64,000 bases of DNA from Thermanaerovibrio acidaminovorans DSM 6589 (GCF_000024905.1 NC_013522.1:930001-994000); one strand, 5' to 3'. Counted from the first letter of the stretch, positions 25,153 through 35,057 are shown. The notes: generated by a model from the letters alone, not told the origin. Program-made: numbers and translations.

Positions 25153-26397
25153 TCAAGCTACCCTCTCGCCCCTCTTGTAGACCGCCACGGCAGAGTTGAC
25201 CCCCGCGTGGTACGCCAGCGTGGCGGGGGTCTTGCCGTCCAGGACCACCAGGTCCGCCAGCTTGCCCTCCTCCAGGGATCCCACCAGGTGCCCCATTCCT
25301 ATGGCGTGGGCGGCGTTCAACGTACAACCCACCAGGGCCTCCGAAACCGACAGGCCCATCTTCATCACCGCCAGCCCGAAGACGAACTGCATTGACTCGC
25401 AGAAGCAGGATCCGGGGTTGCAGTCCGTGGCCAACGCCACCGGCACTCCCAGCTCTATCATCTTGCGGGCCCTGGCATAGGGCTTCTTTAGGCTGTAGGC
25501 AGTGGCGGGCAGGAGTACCGCTATAACACCCGCCTCCGCCATCTTGGCTAACCCCTCGTCCGAGGCGGCCAGGAGGTGTTCCGCCGAAAGGGTTCCCAGC
25601 TCCGCCGCCAATCCGGCGCCTCCCAGATCATGGACCTCGTCCGCATGGATCTTAAGTTCAAACCCGTTAGACCTGGCACAGGCGAGGATCCGCCGGGACT
25701 GCTCCACCGAGAAGACCCCCTCCTCACAGAACACGTCGCAGAATCGGGCGATCCCTTGCTCCGCCGCCTGGGGTATCATCTCATGACACAGCAGATCCAC
25801 GAACCCCTCAGGTTGGCCCCTGAACTCCTCGGGGATCGCGTGGGCTCCCATGAAGGTTGCCATCACGTCCAGAGGGGCGTCCCTGCGGACCCGGTCGATG
25901 ACGGACAACATTCTTAGCTCCGAGGATGCGTCAAGGCCGTATCCGCTCTTGATCTCCACCGTGGTGGTGCCGTGCCTCATGGCGCTGGCCACATTGGCCA
26001 TGGTGGTCTGGTACAGGTCCTGGTCGGAGGCGGACCGGACGGACCGGACGGAGGACAGGATGCCCCCGCCAGATCGGAGGATCTCCAGGTAGGGGACCCC
26101 GTCGAGCCGCTTGGCGAACTCCTCCTCCCGCCGGGCGGCGAAGCACATGTGGGTGTGGGGATCCACCAGGCCTGGAATCACGCACCGCCCCCCCAGGTCC
26201 ACGTACTGATCCACCCTCATGTTCTTGGCTTCCGCCAAGAGCTCCTCCTCCGGGCCGACCCGCTCTATTACCCCCCCACGGGAGATGATGGCCCCCTGGG
26301 GGATCTCCAGAACGTTGCCCTGCTGGGCTCCCTTTAGGGGTGACGATCCCCCTTGGGGGGTGTATATCCGGGCGTTGTGGAATACCTTAAGGGTCAT
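25153..26397 (-). CDS. hutI: Imidazolonepropionase
   Basis: 414 residues from ATG 26397, with GGGGGAG upstream and a 1-base overlap with the ftcD stop. Amidohydrolase fold; the metal-binding DPHTHMCFAARREEE, HADEVHDLGGAGLAAELG and ATDCNPGS are in family order. It hydrolyses 4-imidazolone-5-propanoate to N-formimino-L-glutamate, the substrate of FtcD. Third enzyme of the histidine-degradation route. Confidence 0.97.
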   Translation of the reverse strand: MTLKVFHNARIYTPQGGSSPLKGAQQGNVLEIPQGAIISRGGVIERVGPEEELLAEAKNMRVDQYVDLGGRCVIPGLVDPHTHMCFAARREEEFAKRLDGVPYLEILRSGGGILSSVRSVRSASDQDLYQTTMANVASAMRHGTTTVEIKSGYGLDASSELRMLSVIDRVRRDAPLDVMATFMGAHAIPEEFRGQPEGFVDLLCHEMIPQAAEQGIARFCDVFCEEGVFSVEQSRRILACARSNGFELKIHADEVHDLGGAGLAAELGTLSAEHLLAASDEGLAKMAEAGVIAVLLPATAYSLKKPYARARKMIELGVPVALATDCNPGSCFCESMQFVFGLAVMKMGLSVSEALVGCTLNAAHAIGMGHLVGSLEEGKLADLVVLDGKTPATLAYHAGVNSAVAVYKRGERVA

Positions 26398-27317
26398 CAA
26401 CCCTGCTCCCCCATCATCTTGAGCAGCCGCATCTCTATGACCTGGTCCGGGTCGAACCCGGCCACCTGGAGGTAGTAGGCTGCGCTCTCCAGGATGGCCC
26501 CGGCGGGCACCATCCCGTATATCTCGGTCTCCACCACCGACACCCCGTACCTCTTGGCCTCCATCCTTATGGTCTCCAGGACCCGGTAGAGGCTGTTCTT
26601 CTCGTAATCGACCAGGTTCATGCTGACCTGCACCATGCCCCGCTCCTCCAGAGCCAGCCCTATCCCCTTGACGTGGCAGAAGCCGCCGCTGGAAGCCCTC
26701 ACGTAGGAGGCTATCTTCTTGGCCACCTCCACATCGGTGGTGCCCAGGTTGACGTTAAAGGCCACCAGGAACTTCCTGGCACCTATGACGGTGGCGCCAG
26801 CGGTTGGATGGAGCTCCGAGGGCCCCACATCGGGCTTCCTGTCCGGGTTGGTCCGAACCTCCTCCTTGAGGACCTCGTACTGTCCCTTCCGGATTACCTC
26901 CAGCTTCTTCCTCTCGGGAATCAGGGCCGCATCCTCGTAGTAGTAGACCGGTATCTTGGTCTCCTGGTGGTAGCGCTCCCCGAAGCTCCTGGCCAGCTGG
27001 ACGCACTCCTCCATGGTTATGCCCGATATGGGGGTGAAGGGGATCACGTCCACCGCCCCTATCCTGGGGTGGGCCCCCTGGTGGGAGTTCATGTCTATGT
27101 GGGATTGGGCGATCTTGGCGGAATCTATCAAGGCATCCTGCAACGCATCCGGGTTGCCCACCAGGCTCACCACCAATCGGTTGTGGTCCTCGTCGGCCCG
27201 GTAGTCGAAAAGGTATACCCCCGGACGATCCTTGAAAGGGGCCACTATGGCCTCTATGACGTCCTTCCTGCGGCCTTCACTGTAGTTGGGAACGCACTCA
27301 ACAAGGGCCTTGCTCAC
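26397..27317 (-). CDS. ftcD: Glutamate formimidoyltransferase
   Basis: 306 residues, the single-domain bacterial form. ALVECVPNYSEGRRKDVIEA is the N-terminal signature, and MNSHQGAHPRIGAVDVIPF lines the folate/formimino-glutamate site. It moves the formimino group from formiminoglutamate to tetrahydrofolate, producing glutamate. FchA, two genes downstream, completes the conversion. It lies between hutH and hutI. Confidence 0.96.
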   Translation of the reverse strand: MSKALVECVPNYSEGRRKDVIEAIVAPFKDRPGVYLFDYRADEDHNRLVVSLVGNPDALQDALIDSAKIAQSHIDMNSHQGAHPRIGAVDVIPFTPISGITMEECVQLARSFGERYHQETKIPVYYYEDAALIPERKKLEVIRKGQYEVLKEEVRTNPDRKPDVGPSELHPTAGATVIGARKFLVAFNVNLGTTDVEVAKKIASYVRASSGGFCHVKGIGLALEERGMVQVSMNLVDYEKNSLYRVLETIRMEAKRYGVSVVETEIYGMVPAGAILESAAYYLQVAGFDPDQVIEMRLLKMMGEQG

Positions 27318-27376
27318 TTCGAATACCTCCCTTTCTCAAACCTGGGGTCAACGGATCGTGACTAGATCCACCAGGT

Positions 27377-28912
27377 CTAGTCCAGCGGGCCCACCTGGGA
27401 CTCCACTGCTCTTAAGATTGTACCACTGGAAACCAGGGATAGTGATTCACATATCATTGGATGGATGTACTCGTCCTTCTCCATGAAGGGTACCCTCTCC
27501 CGGATGGACGAGTAGGCCGCGTAGGTCCCCTTGCCGGGCCTCAAGGGCATAGAGAACTCAAGCCCCTGGGCGGCGGTGAGGAGCTCGATGGAGACCACCT
27601 TGGCGGCGTTATCCAGGATCTGCCTCCCCTTCCGGGCCGCGTAGGTCCCCATGGAGACGTGGTCCTCCTGGTTGGCAGAGGTGGGGATGGAGTCCACCGA
27701 CGAAGGGTGGGCAAGGACCTTGTTCTCCGACACGATGGAGGCGGCGGTGTACTGGGGGATCATGAAGCCACTGTTCACCCCGCTGTCCTTGGCGAGGAAG
27801 GGGGGAAGGCCGGACAGCTTGTGATCCACGAGCCGGGCTATGCGCCGCTCCGATATGTTGGCGATCTCCGCGGCGGCGATGCCGAAGAAGTCCATGGCTA
27901 TGGCAATGGGCTGGCCATGGAAGTTGCCGCCGCTTATGGCCTCCCCGTCGGCGGGGAATATGAGCGGGTTGTCGGTGACGGAGTTTATCTCGATCTCCAC
28001 CTTCTGGCGGACGTACTCCAGCGCGTCCCGGCTGGCCCCGTGGACCTGGGGTATGCAACGGAGCGAGTAGGCGTCCTGGACCCGGTTCCCCTTGTACTTC
28101 TCCACTATCTCGCTGCCCTCGATCAGCCTCCTCATGTTGGACGCCACGGACCGCTGACCGTTGTGGGGCCTAAGGTCGTGGGTCCTCCGGTCGAAGGCGT
28201 AGGGAACCCCGTGCAGGGCCTCCAGGGATACCGCCGCAACCGCGTCCGCGGTCTTGAAAAGCATCTGGGCGTCCACCACGCATAGGGCCGCTATGGCGGT
28301 CATCACCGTGGTGCCGTTATTGAGCGCCAGGCCCTCCTTGGGACCCAGGTCAACCGGCGTCAGGGATACCTCCCTAAGAGCCTCCATGGTGGGCATCCTA
28401 CGCCCCTTGAAGAACACCTCCCCCTCTCCAATGAGGGTTATGGCCAGGTGAGACAATGGACACAGGTCCCCGCTGGCCCCCACGGATCCCTGAGAGGGGA
28501 TAACCGGATGTATCCCCAGGTTCAGGTAGTTGACCAGCTGGGTCAAGGTGGGGAGGCTTATCCCTGAGAAGCCCCTGGTGAGGGTGTTTATCCGGAGCAA
28601 CATTATGGCTCTCACCAGGTCCTCCGGGAACGGCTCTCCTACCCCGCAGGCGTGGCTTATGAGGAGGTTGCGCTGAAGGGCCCTGCTCCTCTCCGGCGGG
28701 ATGGTCACGTTAGCCAGGTCGCCGAAGCCGGTGGTTATGCCGTAGACCACCCTCCCCTGGTCGACCCAGGAGCTAACCGCCTGGGATCCCCTCTCCACGA
28801 AGGCCGCCGCAGAGGGATCCAACGTAACCTGCCAACCATCCCGGGCTACCCCTACCACTTCCTCCAGGGTCAAACTGTGACCGTCCAGTTTCACTACCCG
28901 CTGAACCACCAC
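27377..28912 (-). CDS. hutH: Histidine ammonia-lyase
   Basis: 511 residues, full length. GSVGASGDLCPLSHLA contains the Ala-Ser-Gly triad that cyclises to the MIO electrophile. ISGGNFHGQP and the region around FLAKDSGVNSGFMIPQYTAA are further family marks. It deaminates histidine to urocanate. GTG start with AGGGGG six bases upstream. First of the hutH-ftcD-hutI-fchA set. Urocanase (hutU), required for the next step, is absent from this cluster and window. Confidence 0.97.
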   Translation of the reverse strand: MVVQRVVKLDGHSLTLEEVVGVARDGWQVTLDPSAAAFVERGSQAVSSWVDQGRVVYGITTGFGDLANVTIPPERSRALQRNLLISHACGVGEPFPEDLVRAIMLLRINTLTRGFSGISLPTLTQLVNYLNLGIHPVIPSQGSVGASGDLCPLSHLAITLIGEGEVFFKGRRMPTMEALREVSLTPVDLGPKEGLALNNGTTVMTAIAALCVVDAQMLFKTADAVAAVSLEALHGVPYAFDRRTHDLRPHNGQRSVASNMRRLIEGSEIVEKYKGNRVQDAYSLRCIPQVHGASRDALEYVRQKVEIEINSVTDNPLIFPADGEAISGGNFHGQPIAIAMDFFGIAAAEIANISERRIARLVDHKLSGLPPFLAKDSGVNSGFMIPQYTAASIVSENKVLAHPSSVDSIPTSANQEDHVSMGTYAARKGRQILDNAAKVVSIELLTAAQGLEFSMPLRPGKGTYAAYSSIRERVPFMEKDEYIHPMICESLSLVSSGTILRAVESQVGPLD

Positions 28913-28973
28913 GAAACACCCCCTAAAAGACCTTTGACCTTTAGGCCCAATTAGTGTAGATTCCGAATGGTCT

Positions 28974-30026
28974 CTACAGCTTCACCCCCATGGGAAACCC
29001 ACAGGAACCGCAATTTCCAGATACGTCTAGATAGCTAGCTACCATATTATAGCCTAAACGTACGATCATGTCTTCCCCACAATTTGGACATTTCGTGATG
29101 TTTCTCCCCCGCCACGGGACGTTGCCCACGTAGACGTAGGCAAGCATCTCCCGGGCGAGCTCCATCAGCCGATCTAGGTGCTCCACCGGAAAGGGAGGTT
29201 CCTTGGCCTTGAAGGCGGGATGGTAGGCGGATATGTGGAGGGGTATGAGGGGGGAGAGGTCCCTTAGCCAGCGGACCATCTGGACAAACTCCTCCTCCAC
29301 GCTCAAGTTGGGTACCACCAGGTGGGTCACTTCCACGTGGACGCCACCGTGGAAGAGGGACTCCACGGTCCTCAAGACCGACTGCAGGTCCCCACCGATG
29401 GATTGATAACCCCGCTGGGAGAAGGCCTTTACGTCCACGTTGGCGGCGTCAACCAGCCCCATCAGCTCCGCCAGGGGATCCGGGGAGACGGTCCCGTTGG
29501 TCACCAGGACCACCCCAAGTCCCCGGGCCTTCAAAACCCGGGAGGCCTCCAGCAGGTACTCCATGTGAATCAGGGGCTCGTTGTAGGTGAAGGCCACCGC
29601 CCTAAGGCCATTGGACTCCGCCAGATCCGCCACCTGCTCTGGGGAGAGGAGGGTCAGCTCCCCGGGGAAGCATCCCCCTTGGACCTGGGATATGGGGTGA
29701 TTCTGGCAGAAGGGACATCGGAGGTTGCATCCCACCCCTCCAAGCGAGAGGATCCCGCTTCCGGGCCTCCAATGGTAGAGGGGCTTCTTCTCCACCGGAT
29801 CCACCGCCACGGCGGAGAAGAGACCAGAAAAGGGGGACCTTAAGGTCCCCCCACTGAAGACACGAACTCCACATATCCCCCACTGACCCTCGGAAAGAAG
29901 ACAGCGATGGAAACAGAGCAGGCAGCGTCCAAGCCGCCCCTCTCTCACCCAATATCGGGCCTCACCGGACCCATTAAGGCTCCTTGTACCTCTCCACGGT
30001 GAACCTGAAGATCTGAACGTCCTCAT
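28974..30026 (-). CDS. amrS: AmmeMemoRadiSam system radical SAM enzyme
   Basis: 350 residues to the first ATG, which overlaps amrA by 53 bases; a GTG at 29952-region (WVREGRLGRC) may be the true start, since homologues begin near that point. The N-terminal CLLCFHRCLLSEGQWGICGV is the double-cysteine motif of this PflA-like family, and GCNLRCPFCQNH is the radical SAM cluster motif. A C-terminal zinc-ribbon-like CPNCGED...CGSCGFP is also present. It pairs with amrA in a widespread system whose product is still poorly defined. Confidence 0.88.
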   Translation of the reverse strand: MRTFRSSGSPWRGTRSLNGSGEARYWVREGRLGRCLLCFHRCLLSEGQWGICGVRVFSGGTLRSPFSGLFSAVAVDPVEKKPLYHWRPGSGILSLGGVGCNLRCPFCQNHPISQVQGGCFPGELTLLSPEQVADLAESNGLRAVAFTYNEPLIHMEYLLEASRVLKARGLGVVLVTNGTVSPDPLAELMGLVDAANVDVKAFSQRGYQSIGGDLQSVLRTVESLFHGGVHVEVTHLVVPNLSVEEEFVQMVRWLRDLSPLIPLHISAYHPAFKAKEPPFPVEHLDRLMELAREMLAYVYVGNVPWRGRNITKCPNCGEDMIVRLGYNMVASYLDVSGNCGSCGFPMGVKL

Positions 30027-31293
30027 CCTGATCGATCCCAGCCTTCCTCTTGGCTATGGCGAGCTGCTCCTCCACGGAGTTGACCCCCGGAAGGTCCGGC
30101 AGGAGGACCCCCCTCTTGTTACCCGATCGGACCAGCACCCCGAACCTCTTGGGATCCAGGTCCTGTACCAGAGCCTCCTCCAGGGGGGACAGGACGTCCA
30201 CCGATATCTTGAGATCCGGTAGCTCATCCAGCTTGACCGGCATGAACCTTGGGTCCTCCAGGGCCGCCGCCGAGGCGTTCTTGGCCATCTCAAAGGCCAG
30301 GGAGAGGCTGGAGGGCTCCACGGTTCCGATGCAACCCCGGAGATCACCCTTGGAATCGTACAGGGACACGAAACACCCGCTCCTCCGGTCCCAGATCTCC
30401 CTGCTGCCCCCCGCCAAGCGGCTGAGGGCGCTCACGTCCGGCAGTGCCCCCCTCACTGCATCCATCAGGACGAACCGGACGAACTCCACGTAGGGATGAA
30501 CCTGGGGTCTGGAAACCGCCACCGCGTACCCCACCCCGAAGGGGCCCTCGTAGGATAGGACCCGGATAGGACCCCGGGAGGCACCGATCAGCACCAGGAC
30601 GCTGTTGAGGCCGCACTGCCCCGCCTCAGCGATCCTCTCCTCCTCCAAGGCCAACAGCTCCCGGGGATCACCGGACGAGAGGGCCGCCACCACCAGGTCA
30701 TCGAAGGTCCTGCCGAAGGTGGAGAAGCCATCGGGGGCCCCGGGGCTCAGCCTATGCGACAGGTCCCCGCTGCAGAGAAGGCCGAACTCTCCGTCCATCT
30801 GATCCAGCACCTCGGCCAAACGCCTGCCCAGGTCGTAGGCGCACTGCCTCGATAGGCCAACCGGGTTGGCGGGGATGAGCCCCCCGGGCCTCCTGCCCCC
30901 CCGCTGCAACAAGAGGAGGGGGACGAAGGTGCTGTGGTCCAAGACCCGGGTCCTGCTCTCCAGCTCAACCGTAACGGAATCCCCCAGTGCCTCCTTGAGC
31001 TCGGACGCCAGGGACGGAACCCCGTTGTAATCCCCGCAAACGTTGGGGGCTCCGAACCTGGACATGTCACCGAAGTACCTCTCCCCAGCCCCCACCACCA
31101 GCCTGCCCGGAAGGTAGGGAAAATGGGGGGACATGGAGACCACCACGTCCTTATTGAACTTGGGAAGCAGAAGGTTCAGCTTCTCTATGCCATCCAGGGT
31201 CCTCCTGGCGTCAACCTCCCTTCCCATCCCCACCTGAGGTATGAGCACCGGAGGATGGGGCATCAAGCAGGCCCACTTCAACAAAAGGATCAC
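29974..31293 (-). CDS. amrA: AmmeMemoRadiSam component: LigB/MEMO-like domain fused to AMMECR1
   Basis: 439 residues. The N-terminal half (about 1-260) resembles class III extradiol dioxygenase LigB/MEMO folds: MPHPPVLIPQVG, SPHFPYLPG, LLCSGDLSHRLS. The C-terminal half (about 265-439) is an AMMECR1 domain, recognised by LRGCIGT and LEDPRFMPVKLDELPDLKISVDVLSP. The two non-radical-SAM parts of the system are thus one polypeptide. Start uncertain: GTG 31293 is given; TTGs four and five codons later fit GGGGTG better. Confidence 0.85.
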   Translation of the reverse strand: MILLLKWACLMPHPPVLIPQVGMGREVDARRTLDGIEKLNLLLPKFNKDVVVSMSPHFPYLPGRLVVGAGERYFGDMSRFGAPNVCGDYNGVPSLASELKEALGDSVTVELESRTRVLDHSTFVPLLLLQRGGRRPGGLIPANPVGLSRQCAYDLGRRLAEVLDQMDGEFGLLCSGDLSHRLSPGAPDGFSTFGRTFDDLVVAALSSGDPRELLALEEERIAEAGQCGLNSVLVLIGASRGPIRVLSYEGPFGVGYAVAVSRPQVHPYVEFVRFVLMDAVRGALPDVSALSRLAGGSREIWDRRSGCFVSLYDSKGDLRGCIGTVEPSSLSLAFEMAKNASAAALEDPRFMPVKLDELPDLKISVDVLSPLEEALVQDLDPKRFGVLVRSGNKRGVLLPDLPGVNSVEEQLAIAKRKAGIDQDEDVQIFRFTVERYKEP

Positions 31294-31318
31294 CCCACAT
31301 AGATGATTGGTGTAAAGT

Positions 31319-32365
31319 TCAGATCAAGAGCATTGCGTCCCCGAAGGAGAAGAACCGATAACCCCTGGCCACCGCCTCCCGATAGGCCCCCATGACGGTA
31401 TCGTACCCTCCGAAGGCGGCCACCAGCATGAGAAGGGTGCTACGGGGGAGGTGAAAGTTGGTTATCATGGCGTCCACCACCCTGAACCGGAAGCCGGGCC
31501 TTATGAAAAGGTCCGTCTCGAAGGGCTCCCCCTCCAAGGGGTTGATCGCGTAGGACTCCAGAGTCCTGACCACCGTGGTCCCCACCGCAACCACCCGGTT
31601 TCCCCGGGCCTTCACCTCCCGGATCATCCTGGCCGAATCAGCGGACACCAAGCAGGTCTCAAGGTGCATCACGTGGTCCGACGCCCTCTGGGCCTTAACG
31701 GGCCTGAAGGTGCCAAGCCCAACGTTTAGGGTGACGAAGGTCCGTCCTACTCCCCTGGACTCCAGCTCCGAAAGGAGCTCCCGGGTGAAGTGAAGCCCCG
31801 CCGTGGGGGAGGCCACGGACAGCTCCTTGCTCGGGTCGGAGTATACGGTCTGATACCTCTCCCCATCCACCTGGCGGTTCTCTATGTACGGTGGAAGCGG
31901 CACCTCCCCCAGGGTCCGGGCGATCTCCCATCCGCTCTCCCCTGGAAAGTGAACCAGCCGGAGCCCGTCCGGGAGCCGCTCCTGGATCACCGCCAGATGC
32001 CCCGGGTCCTCGGAGAACCTCACCACCGTTCCGGGACGGACCTTACGACCGGGTCTCACCATGCCGGTCCATGCGGACCTGGACTCATCCAAGGGGCTAA
32101 GGAGGAAGACCTCCACCGACCCTCCGCTTTCCTTCCTGCCCAGGAGGCGGGCCCTCATGACCCTGGTGTCGTTCATCACCAGTAGGTCCCCAGGGCGCAG
32201 AAAGTCCACCAGGTCCCTGAAGATCCTGTGGCACACGCTCCCATCGGACCTGCGGATGACCATGAGACGGGAGGAATCCCTGGGCTCCACCGGACTCTGG
32301 GCTATGCTCTCCTCCGGCAGGTGGTAATCGTACGAGTCCACCAGGTCCAGATCCAAGTCCACCAT
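31319..32365 (-). CDS. queA: S-adenosylmethionine:tRNA ribosyltransferase-isomerase
   Basis: 348 residues from ATG 32365, with GGGAGGCG upstream. QueA transfers and isomerises ribose from SAM onto 7-aminomethyl-7-deazaguanine in tRNA to form epoxyqueuosine. YDYHLPEESIAQSP, DLLVMNDTRVMRARLLGRK, SPTAGLHFT and TNFHLPRSTLLMLVAAF are family motifs. It starts 4 bases after the SpoIID-domain gene. Linkage of queA to ruvAB is common. Confidence 0.97.
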   Translation of the reverse strand: MVDLDLDLVDSYDYHLPEESIAQSPVEPRDSSRLMVIRRSDGSVCHRIFRDLVDFLRPGDLLVMNDTRVMRARLLGRKESGGSVEVFLLSPLDESRSAWTGMVRPGRKVRPGTVVRFSEDPGHLAVIQERLPDGLRLVHFPGESGWEIARTLGEVPLPPYIENRQVDGERYQTVYSDPSKELSVASPTAGLHFTRELLSELESRGVGRTFVTLNVGLGTFRPVKAQRASDHVMHLETCLVSADSARMIREVKARGNRVVAVGTTVVRTLESYAINPLEGEPFETDLFIRPGFRFRVVDAMITNFHLPRSTLLMLVAAFGGYDTVMGAYREAVARGYRFFSFGDAMLLI

Positions 32366-32369
32366 CCTA

Positions 32370-33716
32370 TCAGCGCCTCCCAATGTTGGTTCCGGGGTAA
32401 TAATACATTAAGATTTGCTCAAAAGTCCAGCCCGCCTCGGCCAGGGCCTTGGCCCCCCATTGGGACATCCCAACCCCATGTCCCCATCCTCGTCCCTCAA
32501 ACGTCCAGGTTAAGCCGCCCCCCCTGGGGGTGGCTCCGCTGGTGGGCATCGGAGCCTGCTGGGTCGGGCGCGAAGCCCTCTCCTGGCCGACTCGCCTGTA
32601 CACCTCCCTCTTCGAGGGGTTCATTATCATGTCGAAGATCTCGTCCCGGTTGAATATTCCCTGCTCTGCCATCTCCAGAAGGTCATCTCCCTTAGACAAA
32701 GCGACGTTTCCGCCCCCATCTGCAACCGTCGTGGGAGGGCTGGCGGAACCGGAGCCGGTGCCGGCCACCATGAAGTTGGTGCTGCGAACCACCTTGCTCC
32801 CCACCGCCATCCGGAACTCATGGCCGGAAAGCCTCGTCCTTCCGTTGGATCCCTGTATCTCCATGGAGGTTATCCGACCTCCACCATCCCGGCTGAGCAC
32901 CCTTATGTCCAGGATCCGCCCAACCCAACGGTTTATGTTTCTAAGGGCCCTCTCTATCTGGTCCGACGACAAGGAGACCCTCCAGAATGAGTAGGGGCTG
33001 GAGTAGCTTACCGGCTCAGGCCTGGATACCAGATAGGGCAACGTGCCGCCCCACACGTTGGAGGCAGCGGCGGTCTGACCGCCGCTGTCCGCGTGGAAGG
33101 GGGTAACCGCCAGGGCTCCACCGTAGGTCAGGACCATTCCCCTGGTGGATTCCACCGCCTGATCGGTCCTTGAATCCTCCGCGTTCCTTCCCCTGTAGAG
33201 CTGGCAGTGAGACACGGCACATAGATCGAAGCCCTGGGATCGGTGACGTCCCAGGTTCCTCAACGCATAGGTTCTTGACACCACCGCCTGGGCCTTCAGG
33301 AACTCCATGGGCCAGGCGGGGTTGGCCTCCATCTTTATTATCCCCCTCAGGTAATCCTCCAGGTCCAGAACGTTGACCACCGTGAAGGAGCCCCCGGAGC
33401 CAAGGATCTCCAAGCTCCCCCGATACCCCACTCGGTTGAAGGACAGCTCGGAGCCCACCACCCGGACCGGAAACCTTAGAAACCGCCCTTGGAACAACAG
33501 ACCATCTGCCCCGCAGGATACCTCCACCGGACCGCTGAACTGAACCGATGAGCCCCAGGGATCCGATGCGGTACCGCTTCCGCCCAACACCCCCCTAGAG
33601 ACTCCAACCGCCACCCCGACCCTTATGGGGTTTGAGTATCCCCACGATGAACCAGGCGCAAGGGGCATTGCCAGAAGGGCCATGACGGCCACCCAAACAA
33701 ATAAACTCCGCCTCAA
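32370..33716 (-). CDS. Secreted SpoIID/LytB-domain protein
   Basis: 448 residues with a signal peptide (RRSLFVWVAVMALLAMPLAPGSSWG). The SpoIID domain shows YLRGIIKMEANPAWPMEFLKAQAVVSRTYAL and C-terminal WGHGVGMSQWGAKALAEAGW. SpoIID proteins are lytic transglycosylases acting on denuded glycan; LytB relatives enhance amidases. Near residues 290-390 is a Gly/Ser-rich insert, probably flexible. No sporulation genes are nearby, so a division or wall-remodelling role is more likely than sporulation. Confidence 0.88.
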   Translation of the reverse strand: MRRSLFVWVAVMALLAMPLAPGSSWGYSNPIRVGVAVGVSRGVLGGSGTASDPWGSSVQFSGPVEVSCGADGLLFQGRFLRFPVRVVGSELSFNRVGYRGSLEILGSGGSFTVVNVLDLEDYLRGIIKMEANPAWPMEFLKAQAVVSRTYALRNLGRHRSQGFDLCAVSHCQLYRGRNAEDSRTDQAVESTRGMVLTYGGALAVTPFHADSGGQTAAASNVWGGTLPYLVSRPEPVSYSSPYSFWRVSLSSDQIERALRNINRWVGRILDIRVLSRDGGGRITSMEIQGSNGRTRLSGHEFRMAVGSKVVRSTNFMVAGTGSGSASPPTTVADGGGNVALSKGDDLLEMAEQGIFNRDEIFDMIMNPSKREVYRRVGQERASRPTQQAPMPTSGATPRGGGLTWTFEGRGWGHGVGMSQWGAKALAEAGWTFEQILMYYYPGTNIGRR

Positions 33717-33769
33717 CGTGTCGACTCACCCCATTCCAGCCCTAACCAGCCCACTTGCGGGCCTTCACA

Positions 33770-34003
33770 TCACCGTCCCGAGATCCTGGATATGAGGTTA
33801 AGCACCAGGGTCAGCACCAGGCTAACCACCAGCATGGTGCCAAAGGGAGCGAAGACGGTTACGTTCTTCCGGGAGAAGACCAGATCCCCCGGCAACCTGC
33901 CGAGAGGCAGGTTCAGCTTCGACGCCAACATCACCGCCAGCCCGCACAGGGCCAGGACACACCCCATCGCGAAGATCAACCTGCCAAGGTGCCACATGTC
34001 CAT
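33770..34003 (-). CDS. DUF2905 family small membrane protein
   Basis: 77 residues with two hydrophobic helices (about 8-28 and 50-70) separated by LNLPLGRLPGDLVFSRKNVT, the conserved loop of DUF2905. No function is established for the family. Its start overlaps the ruvB stop by one base (TAATG). DUF2905 next to ruvB and queA is a recurrent arrangement. Confidence 0.85.
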   Translation of the reverse strand: MDMWHLGRLIFAMGCVLALCGLAVMLASKLNLPLGRLPGDLVFSRKNVTVFAPFGTMLVVSLVLTLVLNLISRISGR

Positions 34004-35046
34004 TACTCCTCCTCCAAAAGGATCAGTTGCTGAAACCTCCCGGAGGGCTGAACGCCCAGGTAGGAGTAGGTTCCCCGGGTGGCCTTCCTGCCCCTTGGGG
34101 TCCTCTCCAACAGGCCCTTCTGTATGAGGAAGGGTTCGTAAATGTCCTCTATTGTCTGGGGGTCCTCGTTGAGAGCCGCCGCCAGGGTGGACAGGCCAAC
34201 CGGGCCTCCGTCGAACAGCTCCACCAGGGCCCTCAGGAACTTACGGTCCCCGTCGTCCAGCCCCTCCTTGTCGACCCCAAGCATGTCCAAAGCCCCCTTG
34301 GCGGTCTTGATGTCGATAACCGCCACACCGCTCACGGAGGCCACGTCCCTCACGCGCCTCAGAAGACGCAGGGCCACCCTTGGGGTCCCCCGGGACCTTC
34401 GGCCTATCTCGTAGGACGCCTCGTCCTCGATGGACATCCCGAGTATCTCCGCCCCCCGCCTAACTATGGCGGTCAGCTCCTCTGGAGTGTACAGCTCCAT
34501 CTGCTCCACGATGCCGAACCGGGCCCTAAGTGGAGAGGTGAGAAGCCCCAGCCTGGTGGTGGCCCCCACCAGGGTGAAGGGAGGAAGCTGGAGTTTTATG
34601 CTCCGCGCCATGGGCCCCTTGCCTATAACTATGTTAAGGCAGAAGTCCTCCATGGCGGAGTAGAGGACCTCCTCCACCACCGATGGCAACCGATGGATCT
34701 CGTCTATGAAAAGAACGTCCTTGGGACGAAGGTTCGACAGGATGGCTGCCAGGTCACCCGCCCTCTCAATCGCCGGGCCGGTGGTTACCCTGAGATCTCC
34801 CCCCATCTCCCGGGCTATTATGTTGGCCATGGTGGTCTTCCCAAGGCCGGGGGGCCCGTAGAAGAGACAGTGATCCAGGGGCTCCCCCCGGCCCTTGGAG
34901 GCGGCTATGAATATCCTAAGCTTCTCCTTCAGGGCCTCCTGCCCCACGAAGGAGTCCAGGCTTTCGGGCCTCAACGCTCGGCCCGCCACCACATCACCAT
35001 CGTCCTCCTCCCGAAGCCTGTGCATAAGCTTTTCGTCGGATCCCAC
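34003..35046 (-). CDS. ruvB: Holliday junction branch-migration ATPase RuvB
   Basis: 347 residues, normal length. [15 protein letters not shown] (Walker A), LFIDEIHRL (Walker B), [18 protein letters not shown] (sensor 1/arginine finger region) and the C-terminal winged helix [13 protein letters not shown] are all present. RuvB hexamers drive branch migration with RuvA, and RuvC cuts the junction. Genes for all three are consecutive here. Confidence 0.98.
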   Translation of the reverse strand: MGSDEKLMHRLREEDDGDVVAGRALRPESLDSFVGQEALKEKLRIFIAASKGRGEPLDHCLFYGPPGLGKTTMANIIAREMGGDLRVTTGPAIERAGDLAAILSNLRPKDVLFIDEIHRLPSVVEEVLYSAMEDFCLNIVIGKGPMARSIKLQLPPFTLVGATTRLGLLTSPLRARFGIVEQMELYTPEELTAIVRRGAEILGMSIEDEASYEIGRRSRGTPRVALRLLRRVRDVASVSGVAVIDIKTAKGALDMLGVDKEGLDDGDRKFLRALVELFDGGPVGLSTLAAALNEDPQTIEDIYEPFLIQKGLLERTPRGRKATRGTYSYLGVQPSGRFQQLILLEEE

Positions 35047-35057
35047 GATCTAAAAGG

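Noticed and set aside
28930-28940. GGTCAAAGGTC direct repeat upstream of hutH as an operator
   Set aside because: Single short occurrence next to a 6-bp inverted repeat, with no promoter elements clearly placed around it; too little support.
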